64,000 nt of DNA from Todiramphus chloris collaris (taxonomy: Eukaryota; Chordata; Aves; Coraciiformes; Alcedinidae), in NCBI GenBank assembly GCA_025345505.1, contig JANVCC010000022.1, positions 28,562,375 to 28,626,374 on the forward strand. Direction: 5' to 3'. Under the pieces are notes generated by a model. It was given only the letters and a program-made list of their open reading frames with translations, had not been told where the DNA came from and made no database searches. The translations under genes were made by a program, and so were the position numbers. Below are positions 35,867 to 47,990 of the stretch, piece after piece. Within the stretch, counting starts at the first letter, position 1. The number at the start of each line of letters is the position of its first letter.

Positions 35867-35950
35867 CGGGAACACTGGGTCAGCCCAGCCATTCATGTAG
35901 CCCAGCATCTTCTTCCCAACAGTGAGTGATGAGGAGCAAACAGTTCAGCT
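35867..35950 (+). mobile_element. Possible ancient sauropsid interspersed repeat
   Basis: aacactgggtcagcccagcc, then catgtagcccagcatcttct, then cccaacagtgagtgatgagg matches in order a repeat abundant in reptiles (approximately actgggtcagaccaaaggtccatctagcccagtatcctgtcttccgacagtggccaatg). The family name is not known to me with certainty. Confidence 0.5.
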
Positions 35951-36099
35951 GCTCCTGGGTCTCTGCAGGACTCACTTTTGAATCAGTACTAATGATATCT
36001 TTTAAACAGTGACTTGAGAAAACATAAATCTATCACTGACACAGTGCAGCTAATGCAAAGATTGGGGGATTGGTGAATTATTCATCAGAGACATTTTAA

Positions 36100-36515
36100 G
36101 TAGATGAAGTTTAGAAAAGAAGTACAACAAATTCCATGCTTCAGTATGGCCAGATGTGAAACTGCACATCTAGGAACAAAGGTGTGCCTGCGCACGGAAT
36201 TGTAAGAGTAGGGTTTCAATACTATGCTGTAACTGGAATCTTGTAAGAAATTTGGAGCTGAAATTCAAGGAGGATATTGAAAAACTGAAGAATGAGTTCA
36301 TTGGAAGATAAGCCTTACAGCGAAAGATGCAAAGAACTCAGTAGAATATTTAAGAGAAGACTGAGGGGTTATTTAATAGATACATCATCACTGGTAATTC
36401 TGAAGTCTGAGTTGGATTCCCCACCCCTCAGAAGTTGTATTCTCCTACACATAGGAGTTAAATCTGGGTGCCTTATCAATGCTATAGCAAGACAAACTCA
36501 GTATGTCAATAAGTG
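36100..36515 (+). mobile_element. Ancient CR1 LINE relic (ORF2 end and 3' UTR, internally deleted)
   Basis: Plus-strand words follow the end of a sauropsid CR1 in order. These are aaactgcacatctaggaaca (compare aaatgtaaagtgatgcacttaggaac), ggaggatattgaaaaactg, ccttacagcgaaagatgcaa (compare ccttacagtgagagactcaa), agaactcagtagaatattta, agagaagactgaggggttat, tcatcactggtaattctgaa (compare ccatcactggcaatttttaa) and cacataggagttaaatctgg. Between ggttatttaatag and the catcactgg block, the stretch that normally carries the rest of ORF2 is missing. A further gap lies around 36190-36245. Frames are broken throughout, including the chance frame at 36292-36525. Confidence 0.72.
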
Positions 36516-39422
36516 TGCTTTATGAATCAGATGCAGGCATTTAGAAACCAAGTATACACTTTAAAAATTGTGTTACATTTCTTCACTCTGTTCTGATAAT
36601 TACCTAATACCCTGCAGCAGAAAGGAAAGGAGTGAAAAACAAAAGTCATGGAGGCGATGTTGTAAGATGGGAAGTGGAAAGGAAGGGAAGAGAAGGGGAA
36701 GAAACAACTATTTTTCCCAAACCTTACCTAAAATTGTACACTTTTTTTTTTTGACATGTACGTAGTAAAAGCCATTTACCGTCACCCTCTTCTTACACAG
36801 ACCTAACTTTCTTAAACACGCATTCACTGCCTTCTTCAGTACTAAAGTGCTCCTCATTAATCTCTAGCTTTTTGGAGGTTATCACTTTATCTTTTTCTTG
36901 CTTATCTTCATTCTGGAACTCAATTATAATGACCACATTGGCATGCCATGCATCATGCAGGCAAAAGAGAAATCAATGTGGCTGGTACACTTGGTTTCAG
37001 TGGGTGTTACAGAGAATAGAGCTAGTGAAAATCCACAAACAATTTCCAAAAAGAGGTGGGGAAAATAGAGAGAGAGAGTCACATTTTCCTTCCAGAGATA
37101 TTCTTCCCAGTATGGGAAATTAATTGCTGTAGTAATCTTCTACCAGGTTTAAGATTAAACTATAGCCCTTTACAGTGCATAGCCTAAGGATGGCTTTTGA
37201 TGCATAATAATTGTGCATACTACCACTACTACTAATAAAATAATAATGCTTAATTAATTACTGGATGAATCAATTCCAGATGAGATAGGAGAATCCAAGT
37301 CCAAAATCAAAAATGTCCTTGAAGCGTTGCTCAAGAGCAAGTATGCCTAAATCCCTTTGGATAGCAGTGGTGTTTCACAGATGATTTCAGTTACAAAAGC
37401 ATTTTGGGATTGATTATTATTGGATGAAAGATGAACCCAAAGAACTAATTAATAGTAAGGTCAGACTTTGTCCCTTCACTAGAATGGTTCTGAACAGCCT
37501 CAGTGAAGTTGGTAATTCTCCATCATAAGACCATGCTTATTACTTTGCTGAGTGAGCTGCTGACAGTATTAGCAGAACAGAAGTATGGTTTTCAAAAGGA
37601 AAGCTGAGTTGATAAAATAGATAAGTTATTTTCTCTTCCTATTCTCTCACCTGCTGGAACACTAGGAGAATTTTTGAAACAAAACTGTTGTAATTTTTAC
37701 TTTTAAAAAGTGTATTTGAAGTCTTTTTATGTGTTGGTTAAAAAAAAAAAATCCCTCTGCACACTCAGAAGCTCAATGTAACTTTACCAAGATTCAAACA
37801 CTTTTATTACATTCCTCAAGTCTCCTTTAAAATAATTGATTAGACAATAAACATAAAAAGTACATTAATTATAGTGTGGGAAAAATTTTACTTCAGCCTC
37901 CAACTTGACACATTTTTCTTCCACAAAAGCTGCTAAATTGCTATGAAACAATTTGATATTGCTTGCAATAAATCTCTGAACCTAAGCTGTGTAGATATAA
38001 AATGACAAATTTAACTGCATTTATATTAAAGCAATTTTCTGCCCATCAGAGAGATGAGAAAATTAATATGTAAACCATTAACTTATAGTCAGACACACTG
38101 TGCACTGCAACTGAAATCAGGATTTTTTTGGATGTTATCACTTACCTTTTATTGCTTCCTCAAAAGGAAAATGCTTAAATGCTTACCAAAAATTACGATC
38201 ACTGCATTTAAAAGAGGCTCATTAGAAGAATATATACTTTGAGGGAAATCATCCATGAATTATGGGGTAGTCATGTTTACAAACCCTTACTTGGTTTTTA
38301 TTTTCTTTGTTTTACTAGCCTACAAGCAGCTCACTGCATTTCCAGTGCAGCAGTCAGCAAACACGGGTACACAATGTACTGTTAGTGCTCTGCCATGATC
38401 CTTGCTGTTGACCAAAATAAAGCTGTCTTGGAGAAATTAAAGATATTATTTTGGATGCCTGAAGTGTTCAACTTTTATGTATAAAAGCCAGGTTTGTTCC
38501 AACCCTCCCTCAGCCTTCATCCCTTCGCCACACCATGGCAGTGTCACTGGCCTTAGCTTTTTCTTGGGTCTCATGCAAGCAGTATCATCTTCCTTAAGAG
38601 CTTGACATGACACCTAAAGAATCATAAGTCCCTTGCATCCACCAGCCTAGTTGAGGTCCCAAGGTTGCAACTGTCGATCACTATAGCTTTTTCACCCTGT
38701 TTCATGAAGTGGCCTTGCTCACTTCACACCATCTTCACTACACACCCTCCTTCTTCCAGTTATAGTTGTCTCTTCAGTGTGGTGGCAATGAATCAGGCAC
38801 TCATCTGAGAGGTAGGAAAGGCTTCCCCAGGAACCAACTTTAAACATGTGCCATGCATATTAAAGCTGTCCCTAGGTCTACTGCAACTTAATCTAATCAG
38901 AAATCTAGAGCCAGAATGACATCTTTGAACTCTGGTTATCTTCTCTGTGAAAACAACTTCTCATCCTCATGTCTTCTCACTCTGCTGCCCACTCTGTCAG
39001 CAGTGACTCTTTTCTCTCCCTTGGGGAAAATGCATCTCGCCTTGCTCAGCTGCTATCTTACCTGTCTAAACCACAAATGAAAAGAATGTTTTGAAGTCTT
39101 TGGGATCATAGTCACTGCTCTGATGCAAATTATGCTTGCAGCTAGTCAGCATTATTCTGTCTTCACTGCCAATGGTCTTCCCTTCTCTACCTCTATGTTT
39201 TTTCCAGATACTACTCCCTGCCTTTTAACTACAAACCCTCGAAGACAGAAGCAGTCACCAACAACAGAACAGATGGCATCCTACAATACTAAGGGACAGC
39301 ACGTCACTGAATAACTTCAAAGGTATAAGAAGAAGTTGCCACCTTTCCTTCTCATCTCCTCTCAGAAGGATGTTGCTTTTTTTTTGTGAAGGCTTTAATC
39401 GCTCAATACTGCAGGTGAATTG
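36516..39422. other. Non-coding DNA, nothing recognised
   Basis: Homeodomain-type TAAT words cluster at about 37205-37270. The purine-rich stretch at about 36615-36705 is not a tandem repeat. No gene recognised. Confidence 0.5.
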
Positions 39423-39772
39423 TAGAATCATAGAATGATTTGGGTTGGAAGTGACCTTTTAGGATCAGCTAGTCCAACCCCTCTGCAACTGGCAGGGACA
39501 TCTTTCACTAGATCAGGTTGCTTAAAGCCCCATCCAGCCCAACTTTGAACAACTCCAATGATGGGGCATCCACAACTTCTCTGAGCAGCCTGTTTAAGTA
39601 TCTCACCACTCTTATCATAAAACATTTCTTCCTTATTTCTATTCTAAATCTACCTGCTTTTGTTTTAAAATCTTCTCCTATTGTGCTGTCACTGCAGACC
39701 ATGGTAAAAAGTCTCTCATAAGCCCCCTTTATATATTGAATATATATGCAATAAGTTCTCTAAGGAGCAGGA
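39423..39772 (-). mobile_element. CR1 LINE 3' end, minus strand
   Basis: The plus strand opens with tagaatcatagaat, the reverse complement of the CR1 8-bp tail repeat (ATTCTATG)n. It continues with gatttgggttggaagtgacc, tagtccaacccctctgcaa, gggacatctttcactagatc, ggggcatccacaacttctct, gagcagcctgttta and tggtaaaaagtctct. All are in order with the bird CR1 3' region. A small deletion follows gtctct, then a diverged segment ending near ctctaaggagc. The copy is 5'-truncated at about 39772 and keeps no reverse-transcriptase frame worth the name. The small plus and minus frames here are incidental. Confidence 0.92.
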
Positions 39773-42700
39773 AGTCCTCACAGCCAATCTTTCTGCCACT
39801 GATGGTCACAGAGAATAGACAGCAATACATTAACTGTCTCCACTCATCCCCCATGGCTGAGATTTGAGAGCAGTTTGTACAGCTAAGCCTTTTCACATGA
39901 GACAGGACTAGGCTTGAAAAAGGTAGATAGGTGGAAATCTAGGCACTATCATGAAATAACATCTCTTTTGCTATTAAGTCATTTCTTGTTTTACATCTTG
40001 GCAGTTTTGCCTTTCTTGAAATGATACATGATTTCTATCTCAGTCTAGAAAGTCAGACTAAGGAAGAGTAGTGTTAAGTAAGGAAAACTTGTGTACTATT
40101 CCTTTGTCTGATACCATTTACATAGTGTTTTCTTATCTAGTAAACTATGCAAAATATACCACTTACTTTAACAGTAAGCTTTAGTTCTAAAACATAGAGC
40201 CAAAGACCGAGTCTCACCTTGTTTCAGTGTTTGCAGCTTGGTCAACGAATTCCAGGTATTTCCATTTACAAAATCACCTCACTGTCCAAATGTGTGCATT
40301 CTTTATTGAAGTATTTAATGGAAAAAAATCCTGACATGATATATTTAGATCTGTCACAAAAGCCACTTTGACCCCCTCAGTTTCTCATGAAAATACCCCT
40401 TGGTACAAAGGTGATTGACGAGAAGAGAAATACTTGTGGGAAATGTTTCCTAGACTTATCAGCTGGGGTGTTGATCTACCGTGTGGTGAGAGGAATGGGA
40501 ATTCCAGCAGGATTAAGTGAAGTTTGTTTTTTTTTTTTTTTTCCTGGAAGGATCGGGCAGAGTAAGATGAATAGAGAAGGAATGATAAATGTGTATTGAC
40601 CTGTTTCTCAAGATGTTGAAATACTGAAGCCGTGTCCAAATCAAAGTTCTTTTCTGTGGAAACACAGAGACACTGATAATACAAACCAGAAAGATCTTGT
40701 GGATTTTTTTGTTTTGTTTCGGGGTTTTTTTCTGATGCTTGGGAGTATAAAGACTTGAAATAGCCCTAAAAAGATTGAAATCTACTGGGATTTACACATT
40801 TTTCCTGTTCTTGAGACATTTTCTTTAATCCATTTTTTGCAAGTACACAACATCACCCATGTCTTTGGGGTTCCCTCGAGTCTATTTCAACATACTTGAA
40901 GTAATGCCAATGGGCTTTTCTCTTATTTCGCTCTTATGGATGAACCTGAGCTGAGTGAAGGTTGTATTCTCATTGACTAAACCTAATACACAATCACAGA
41001 AGTGCAAAATGAGAAAACAGTAACAGAAGCAATTTCATATCAGTCAAATGACATTGATTGAGTTGGTCTACAACCTGATGATCTAATGACCCTGGCTCTC
41101 TTCCCTTGGTTGTCAACAACATCCATCCTGGAAGGTGTTTCTCTGATTTGCCCATCGTATTCCATTGTTAACATAGCACTTCTCTGCAAGTCACAATTTT
41201 TTTGTAATTTATATGTTTGTTCTTAGTTCAAGGCTGTTTTTAACTTAAAAAAAAAAAAAATTAAAAATGTCATTCATAGTATTAGTTGCAAATCCAGTAA
41301 CTAAAAATCATATATCCCAAATTACTTTAGCTCCTCATAGAGAAAACCTGTGTTGGGTCCAAAACATGTTTTGTCAATGCTGTCAACAAATGCACAAATA
41401 TCCTCTTTTATCTGCTGGGGAGTCTTAACTCCCAGAGCCACTGCTGTCATAGCCTTATCAATGTTACCTCAAGATAAAACTTTGTAGTGTTGGCAGAGAG
41501 TAAGAAATTACAGTAGCTGGTGGAATAAATCCTCAGTGCAGGGTAAACATAAAAAAAGCCCTGCTATTATCACCTTTTCTTAGGTTAGGTATAGGGTGCT
41601 TGATGGGGGAGAGAAGAAAGGATCAGTCCCTTAGCAGACCCTTATCAACATCAACTGTCCATTACTCCCCACAAACTCAATCAGGTAATACTTTACCTCC
41701 CTGCAAACATGATCCCCACAAGAGGCTGTTCAGTGTGTACAGTAGCTGCAAACTAGCTCACTATTTACATTGAATTGCAGAACCACGAAGCAGAGTGGAG
41801 TAGCTTGACACAGGAGATAGATGAAATATATGAATATGATTCCCCCCCCCAAGCCCAAATGAAGGCAGCGAATTCTGCTGCAATATGCAGCATCAGGATA
41901 TTTATTACTTGCAGGTGTTCATGAAAATATATGAGATTCCCATGAGGTTCACAGATTTTAGAAGGAATTATTGTGCACCTGGAAATTTGTCCTGCAAAGT
42001 GTGGTATTTGTTTCCTGTTGTTATTTGCTGTCCGTTCTTTTCTAGTCACCATGCATTATTCATGGTTGTACTTGTAGGAGAGCCAAAATCTACAGATACT
42101 CTTCATCAACAAGAGGAAACAATTCAGATAGAAAATCCTCCTTGGGAAAGAATGACTTGTTTAAGAGATCCACCATGGAGTGAATTTACCTTCTTGAGTT
42201 TTTCTTTTAAAGCTAAATTTTTGTAACCCACATGTCTTGAGGATGGGAGGGGGGAATAAAGGAAAGCAAAGCCAGTAGCTTTAATATCTTTGCTACATGG
42301 AACATAAAGCTGCCTTTGTAACTAGGTCTACCGTACTTTTCTTTCAGGAAGCTGTGTACAATCCCATTTCCTTAGAATTTTCTGAGAAAAATACAAACTC
42401 TTTCATGAAAAGTGCATGCTTCCCTCTCATTGCTGAGGAAGTAGAAACAGGGGAAAACGTGCCCAGGTGAGCCCTTCCTCATACTTCAAGGACCCAAACA
42501 ATTCACAAGCACCATACAGGGCAGATCTGATAGCATAACACTCGGTGGGGTAGGTCATGAGGGTTATTATAAGACATTTAAAATGCTCAAAGCAATAGTA
42601 ATAATGTGACAGAATATACAAATGGTCCTTCCAACAAAACTTTTAGTCAGAAGAAAGAATTCAGAACAGATCCTCAGAAGCACACAAGCAATGCAATGAC

Positions 42701-43191
42701 TAGTGTAGAGTGACACCTACCATATGCCTGCATTTTGACTGAGGGAATAAAGATATTATTTGGACAGTTAATTTGGCATGTATCAACTCCCTTCAGGGGT
42801 CAGGAAAAGAGATTACAATTCTCTTGTCATTGCTTGCCCATTGAGAATTGAAGCAATTTTGCAAATAGTTATAAATTACAAGTCCTTTCCTAAAAATGGG
42901 ACAAATGAAACAAGTATCTACAAATAGGAGGGAAAAATAAAACAAATCCCGTACATTGCAGGGCTGGCTGACCTCATCAAGATACTGATATTGACACAAT
43001 TTTTGTCAAGTTGCATTTTCAGAGAAGAAAAATTAATCCTACAAATATTAATTTAAAAAATCATATTTTTCAGTACTACCCTGTACTGTCAGCTTTTGAA
43101 ATGTAATCAAAAATTGAAAATTTCGTGAAATGATATTTTTCTGTACATACATATTGCTGCTTTCTTCGGTTATATCTAATAGCTCATTCTC
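39773..43191. other. Non-coding DNA, nothing recognised
   Basis: Contains a T run near 40527-40542, an A run near 41249-41261 and 9 C at 41842-41850. The open frame of 113 codons at 41885-42226 has no recognisable domain. Confidence 0.5.
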
Positions 43192-43479
43192 ATATTGGGA
43201 TTTGTCAGCAGAGAGGCTACAGGCGTGGCTTATGTGTGAAGCTGCTAGAAGTCTCCCCTGTGTCCCATAGAGCCAGTGCCAGACAGCTCCAAGACAGACC
43301 CATTGCTGGCCAAGCCCGAGACCATCAGTGATGGTGGTAGCACCTCTGGGATAACACAAGAAGGGAGGGAAAAAAAGTTACTGGGCAAGAGCAATTGCAG
43401 TTAGAGAGAGGACTGAGACTATATGGTGCCTGCAGAGCTGTTTCTCTGAATGTCAATGAAGAAGGGGACAGAGGTGCCC

Positions 43480-43870
43480 CAAGCACCAGAGCAGATTCCT
43501 ACAGAGCCCATGGTGACACATGGCTGTCCTCCTGCAGCCCAAGAAGGGCAACATAGAGCAGATCCACCTGCAGCCCATGTAGGGCCCCATATCAGACCAG
43601 GCAGTTGTGCCCACAGTGACCCTGTGGGAAGCCTACACTGGAGCAGACTTCTGGTAGGTCCTGTGGAGAGAGAACCCTGATCAGGAGCAGGTTTGCTGGC
43701 AGGTCCCATCAGAGACCTATGCTGGAGCAGTCTGTCCCTGAAGGACTATGCCCTGTGGAAGGGACTCATGGAGGAGCAGTCCAAGAACTTGCAGCCTGTG
43801 GGAAGAACCCCCATTGGATAAGTTTGTGGAGAACTGTCTCCCATTGGAGTGTTCTCATGCTGGAGCACAG
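43480..43870 (+). repeat. Degenerate tandem repeats inside the LTR
   Basis: The motif gagcag or ggagcag recurs about every 35-80 bases (near 43487, 43555, 43636, 43684, 43725, 43772), often after a tccta/cctatg and ctgtggga-like segment. This is the imperfect internal duplication typical of this LTR type. Confidence 0.7.
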
Positions 43871-44018
43871 GTAGAGTGTGAGGAGTCCTCCCCCTGAGGA
43901 GGAAGGAGCAGCACAGACAGTGTGTGATGAACTGACCACGACCCCCATTCCCCATCCCCCTCTGATGCTGGGGAGGAGGAGGTAGAGAAAAGCATGAGTG
44001 AATTTAAACTTGGAAGAA

Positions 44019-44036
44019 GGGATGGGTGTGGGGGGG
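44019..44036 (+). other. G-quadruplex motif in the LTR
   Basis: gggatgggtgtggggggg supplies four runs of three G with loops of 2, 3 and 1 bases, the canonical intramolecular G-quadruplex pattern. It lies about 55 bases upstream of the LTR AATAAA. Confidence 0.6.
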
Positions 44037-44090
44037 AAGGTGTTAAGATTTGGTTTTATTTTCTAATTTACCTACTCTGGTTTAATTGGT

Positions 44091-44096
44091 AATAAA
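44091..44096 (+). terminator. LTR polyadenylation hexamer
   Basis: AATAAA in the context ggtaataaattaaac, at the position where related bird LTRs carry their poly-A signal. Confidence 0.7.
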
Positions 44097-47000
44097 TTAA
44101 ACTAATTTCCCCAAGTCACCTCCATTTTACCCATGACAGGAATTGCCAAGTGATCTCTCCCTGTCCTTATCTTGACACACGAGCCTTTTGTTATATTTTC
44201 TCTCCCCTGTCCAGCTGAGAAGATGAATTATAGAGCAGGTTTGGTGGGCACCTGGCATGCAGCCAGGTTCAACCCACCACAATAGTTAACAAATCAACTG
44301 TCAACTGTCTTGACACATGGCTAAAATTCAACTGTGAAAGACTGAGAAAAACTCCATGTTTCCAACAAAAATCTTTCCTTTTTAGCATAATAGTAAAATG
44401 ATTATAATTATAAAATAGAGTTCTTTTTCCTTCTTATAGCGCAAGAGGAACAAGACAGCTTGACATAATGGAGGCAAATTATTAATGAAGGAATATAAAG
44501 AACATTTTGCATGCTGGCCTGTCCCAGTGAACAGCAGGGAGTCAAACACAAAACCAAGTGCATTGCATCAGAGGAACCAAAGTCCTCTAGCATCTCTGTG
44601 TTACTCAGTTTTGTATACCATAACATTGTCTTTGAAATTCAATGATGTTAACTGTTCAGGCTTGATCTCAGATGCATGAATGAGATGGTCAGTAATTGTC
44701 CACAATAGTGCAGCATAACTCAGCCTACTCTTCTGTTTCTCATCCCACCATTTTTATCCCAGGTGTAAAATCTCCACTTCCCTTTTGGATTAGAGGGGCT
44801 GAGTCCGCCGTGGTCTCACCCATCTTCTCCTGGTTGGGGGAGAACATTTCCATTCACTGGAATTCAACTCAGATTTTCACACACCAGTTTCCCAATTCAT
44901 ATCTCCTCTCCAGTTTCATCACTTAACAGAAAAACAGTTGCTCCATGACAACGTTTCTGTCACTAGCACAGCGAAATGGGTTGGAGGCCTGTTCACAATT
45001 TGTTTTTCAGTCTGTTTGTGAGGGAAAGTTCGGACTGCCCCTGCACAAGAACATGTGGCAAAGTGACAGCTTTGATTTTAAATGCTTTACACCTCTAGCA
45101 GCAGTGCCTTAGCAGTTCTCAGAAAATAATTATCTAGTGGATGTTTCTTTTTTAAATTTATGTTAGAAAACATCCTTTAATACCAGCTCCCAAATTTTCC
45201 TCTTTGAATTCCTGGTCCCTGCTGAATTGCCATCAGACAGTATTAAGAAAGTGCTTCTTCTCTCTGCTGGTATTCTTACCATTTAGACAAGGTGATAACA
45301 GTCTCTCTAGATAGCTTTTCTCTCCTGTCTGGAGAAACAAGTCCAAGCCTCCATACTCTGAAACTAATAATGTTTGCACTGAGGCAGCCTTGAAACACTA
45401 GAGGAATTAGATTAATTAGGAAATCAACAGCCTTTGAAAAGCTTGTAGTAGAAACCTCTGCCTCCACCTCCTTCCCAAGATAAAACCCACAATACACCTA
45501 GAAGCTTCGCTGCATTTTATTGTGTATTTATCAGTAGCAACACAGTATTTCCTTAGAATGCAAACTGAAATTAGGACTGTACCATGGCAGGAGCAAATAT
45601 GTAGGCAACAGAAACAGATTGTGCTGTTCTAATTTAAATAGACAAGACAAAGGGTGAAAAATAAACCAGAAACAGAGGCTTACTTAAAACACAGGTCAGG
45701 AACAGAGCTAGAAACACTCTCAGATGTTTTGGCTCCCATTCATCCTCCTTTAACGTTTGAGACAGAAAATAATGATAATAATAGTTTTCATACTCATTGG
45801 GGAAAAAAACCCCACCCAAAACTTACACGGAATTTTTCATTCCTTTTGCTTACATGACTGGCCTGATATTTTCATAACTAGAAAACTCTCCCTCATAAAC
45901 ACTTTATTCACATGTCTAGCTAAGTATTTTGTGATAAAATTGTCTAAACTTCCTCATCATTAACTTCTTTAAATTATACTGTCTGAAGATGTTTATGGAT
46001 TAGCTAAGTAATCTACTGTAGAGCACAAACTGCAAACCAAAGTGAAATTGAGTTCCCAACTGACCGAGAGGTAATTAATGATTTAACTGCACAACTGTTA
46101 GCAGATCTATAATGCAACTTAAAAGCTAATTGAGAACTGCACAGCCAAAGGAAAGAGGAAAGCATAGAGCAGCCACAATACTCCTTTGAGTAGTATTTGG
46201 TCAGCCTGCTGTCAGAGAAAGTGGAAAAATAGCTATCCCTACCTCATATAAAAATAAAGACACTATCCAAAAATATGTGCTACCTTTGAGGAATTGGCAT
46301 TTTATGATCACCTCATTAAGAGGGCAAGTTTCTAGCGGAACACTGAATTCCACAGCTTCCCCTTCTCCCTGGCCAGTAACATTAACATGCTCCACTTCTC
46401 TCCCTGCTTATAACACATCAAAACTCACCTCAAACTAGCTACCCAGAAGAGTCAGGAAATGCTTTTGGATGCCATTTTATAGCCTGGTTATTTTAATTAG
46501 TCCCAGCTGACTAAGGAAGCCCAAAAATAAGGCAATAGATTGGATGTGCTTTTACCTGGAGGAACTTTTCCAGATTTGTAGCAGCTGCTACAGAATCTTT
46601 AAGGACCAACAGCTCTTTTGCCACCTTATGTCTGAGCAAGCATTAAGCTTTTCACAGTATGCGTATTTACCATCCTATCACAGCCAAGGAAGGGAATAAC
46701 GATTTGAGCTGTACAAGGATTTGCTTCTCTCCAGCAATATGCAATCTAGAAGGAAGGCCATAGATTAGATTTACCAGACAAACTGCATGTGGAAATCTCA
46801 CTGTCATACCCCTCAACATATATAGCATCCTCAGATCCCAGATTTTTAAGAGTAATAATTATTAATAAAGATGCCATGGCCAAACTATATGAAACTTGGC
46901 CGTACCGAAGCCGTATGTATGGAGCACTCCTTTCAGCAGCAAGTTAGATTAGCACACATTTTCCACACCTATTTAGTAGTTTGGGCACCGCCACACAAGG

Positions 47001-47924
47001 TATTTCAGAAGGACATATCAATGTTTCCTTTTGTCATGCAGTTATGTAACATGTAATAGGGATGTGTGATCAGTCACTCCAGTTCTCTCTCTCTCAGGAC
47101 ATGAGCAGCACCATCAGCTACAGCCAAGGCAACTGCCATAACCTGTACCTCATGAGTTATTCGAAGAGTTAACCTGGGAAAGTGAGAATACATACATACT
47201 AACATTTCCTCCAGTAGAAAAAGGACTTCAGCTCGAGTCAGTACTCTAGGCAGCTGTACTACCCAACCTTGCAGTATCAATCACTGCAGCTCTCTCTAGC
47301 CATAGTTTATAAGCCAGAGAGGGTGCAAGAGTGTCAGGACAACAAATGGACCACAAAGAAAAGTCCAGTAGAATGATATGGGTCCAAAAGAGATGCTATA
47401 GAGAATTACTGGTCTTTCATAACCACAAGGTCAGTAAGAACTGGCACTGACTCCACACCTTAGGTATTCATATTACCCCTTAATCTCCTGTAATGTCCTC
47501 TCAATATGCTTTAAGTATTTTGCTAAATAAATGACAGGGGGATCTGTATCTAATCTGATCTGCATTTGATCCTAGATCGTAGACACTTAAGTGCCATCCA
47601 TATATAATTGTACACAATTTCCAGTATGTGCTTGCTCACTGGCTTCTTCCTCTTGAAGCGGATAAGAGACTGAATTGGCTTTCTGCAATTAGAAGCGATA
47701 TTTAAGTATTTGTTCTCTAGCCAGCTGACAACTTCTGTGAAGCTGTAGAAGAGAGAACTGCCTGCCTGATATATTTGGTTGAAATTAATCAAAAAGTTCT
47801 AAAGTTATTGGGGGTAATGATCCATCACAAAAATAAAACCAGTGACAAAACCATATGAATAGAGAACACAGCCTTTGAATAGCTAAACTAAAACACTGAC
47901 TGAAACCCATGCTGGATTGAAAAT

Positions 47925-47990
47925 CTTGGCCTTGCTGAAGTCAAAGGTGATTATATTTCTGTCCCAACAGTGTTTCACCTTATTTGTTCT
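47925..47990 (+). mobile_element. Possible ancient amniote repeat
   Basis: aaaatcttggccttgctgaa then gtcaaaggtgatt and cagtgtttcacc parallel a common reptile/bird repeat (approximately aaatcttggccccactgaagtcaatggcaaaactcccattgacttcaatggggccaggatttcacc). Short and diverged; family not named. Confidence 0.4.

Larger units (their letters stand above)
43192..44282 (+). mobile_element. Solo LTR of an avian endogenous retrovirus (about 1.1 kb)
   Basis: I recognise a common bird retroviral LTR from ordered blocks on the plus strand: ggctacaggcgtggcttatg, ggtctcgggcttggcc on the reverse strand, gaccacgacccccattcccc, ccctgaggaggaaggagcag, gatctctccctgtccttat, ggtgggcacctggcatgcag and the terminal caacccaccaca. 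AATAAA at 44091-44096 gives plus-strand polarity for U3-R-U5. In related copies a TATA-like taacatatttaag precedes aagaaggg; here it is eroded to taacacaag (about 43347), so the promoter is probably dead. No gag, pol or env sequence flanks it on either side, so it is a solo LTR left by recombination between two LTRs. The left edge is uncertain by a few bases and I could not confirm a target-site duplication. The small frames inside are not genes. Confidence 0.88.

Noticed and set aside
43419..43955. Proline/cysteine-rich frames of 60-96 codons
   Set aside because: They fall inside the solo LTR and reflect its GC-rich degenerate internal repeats.
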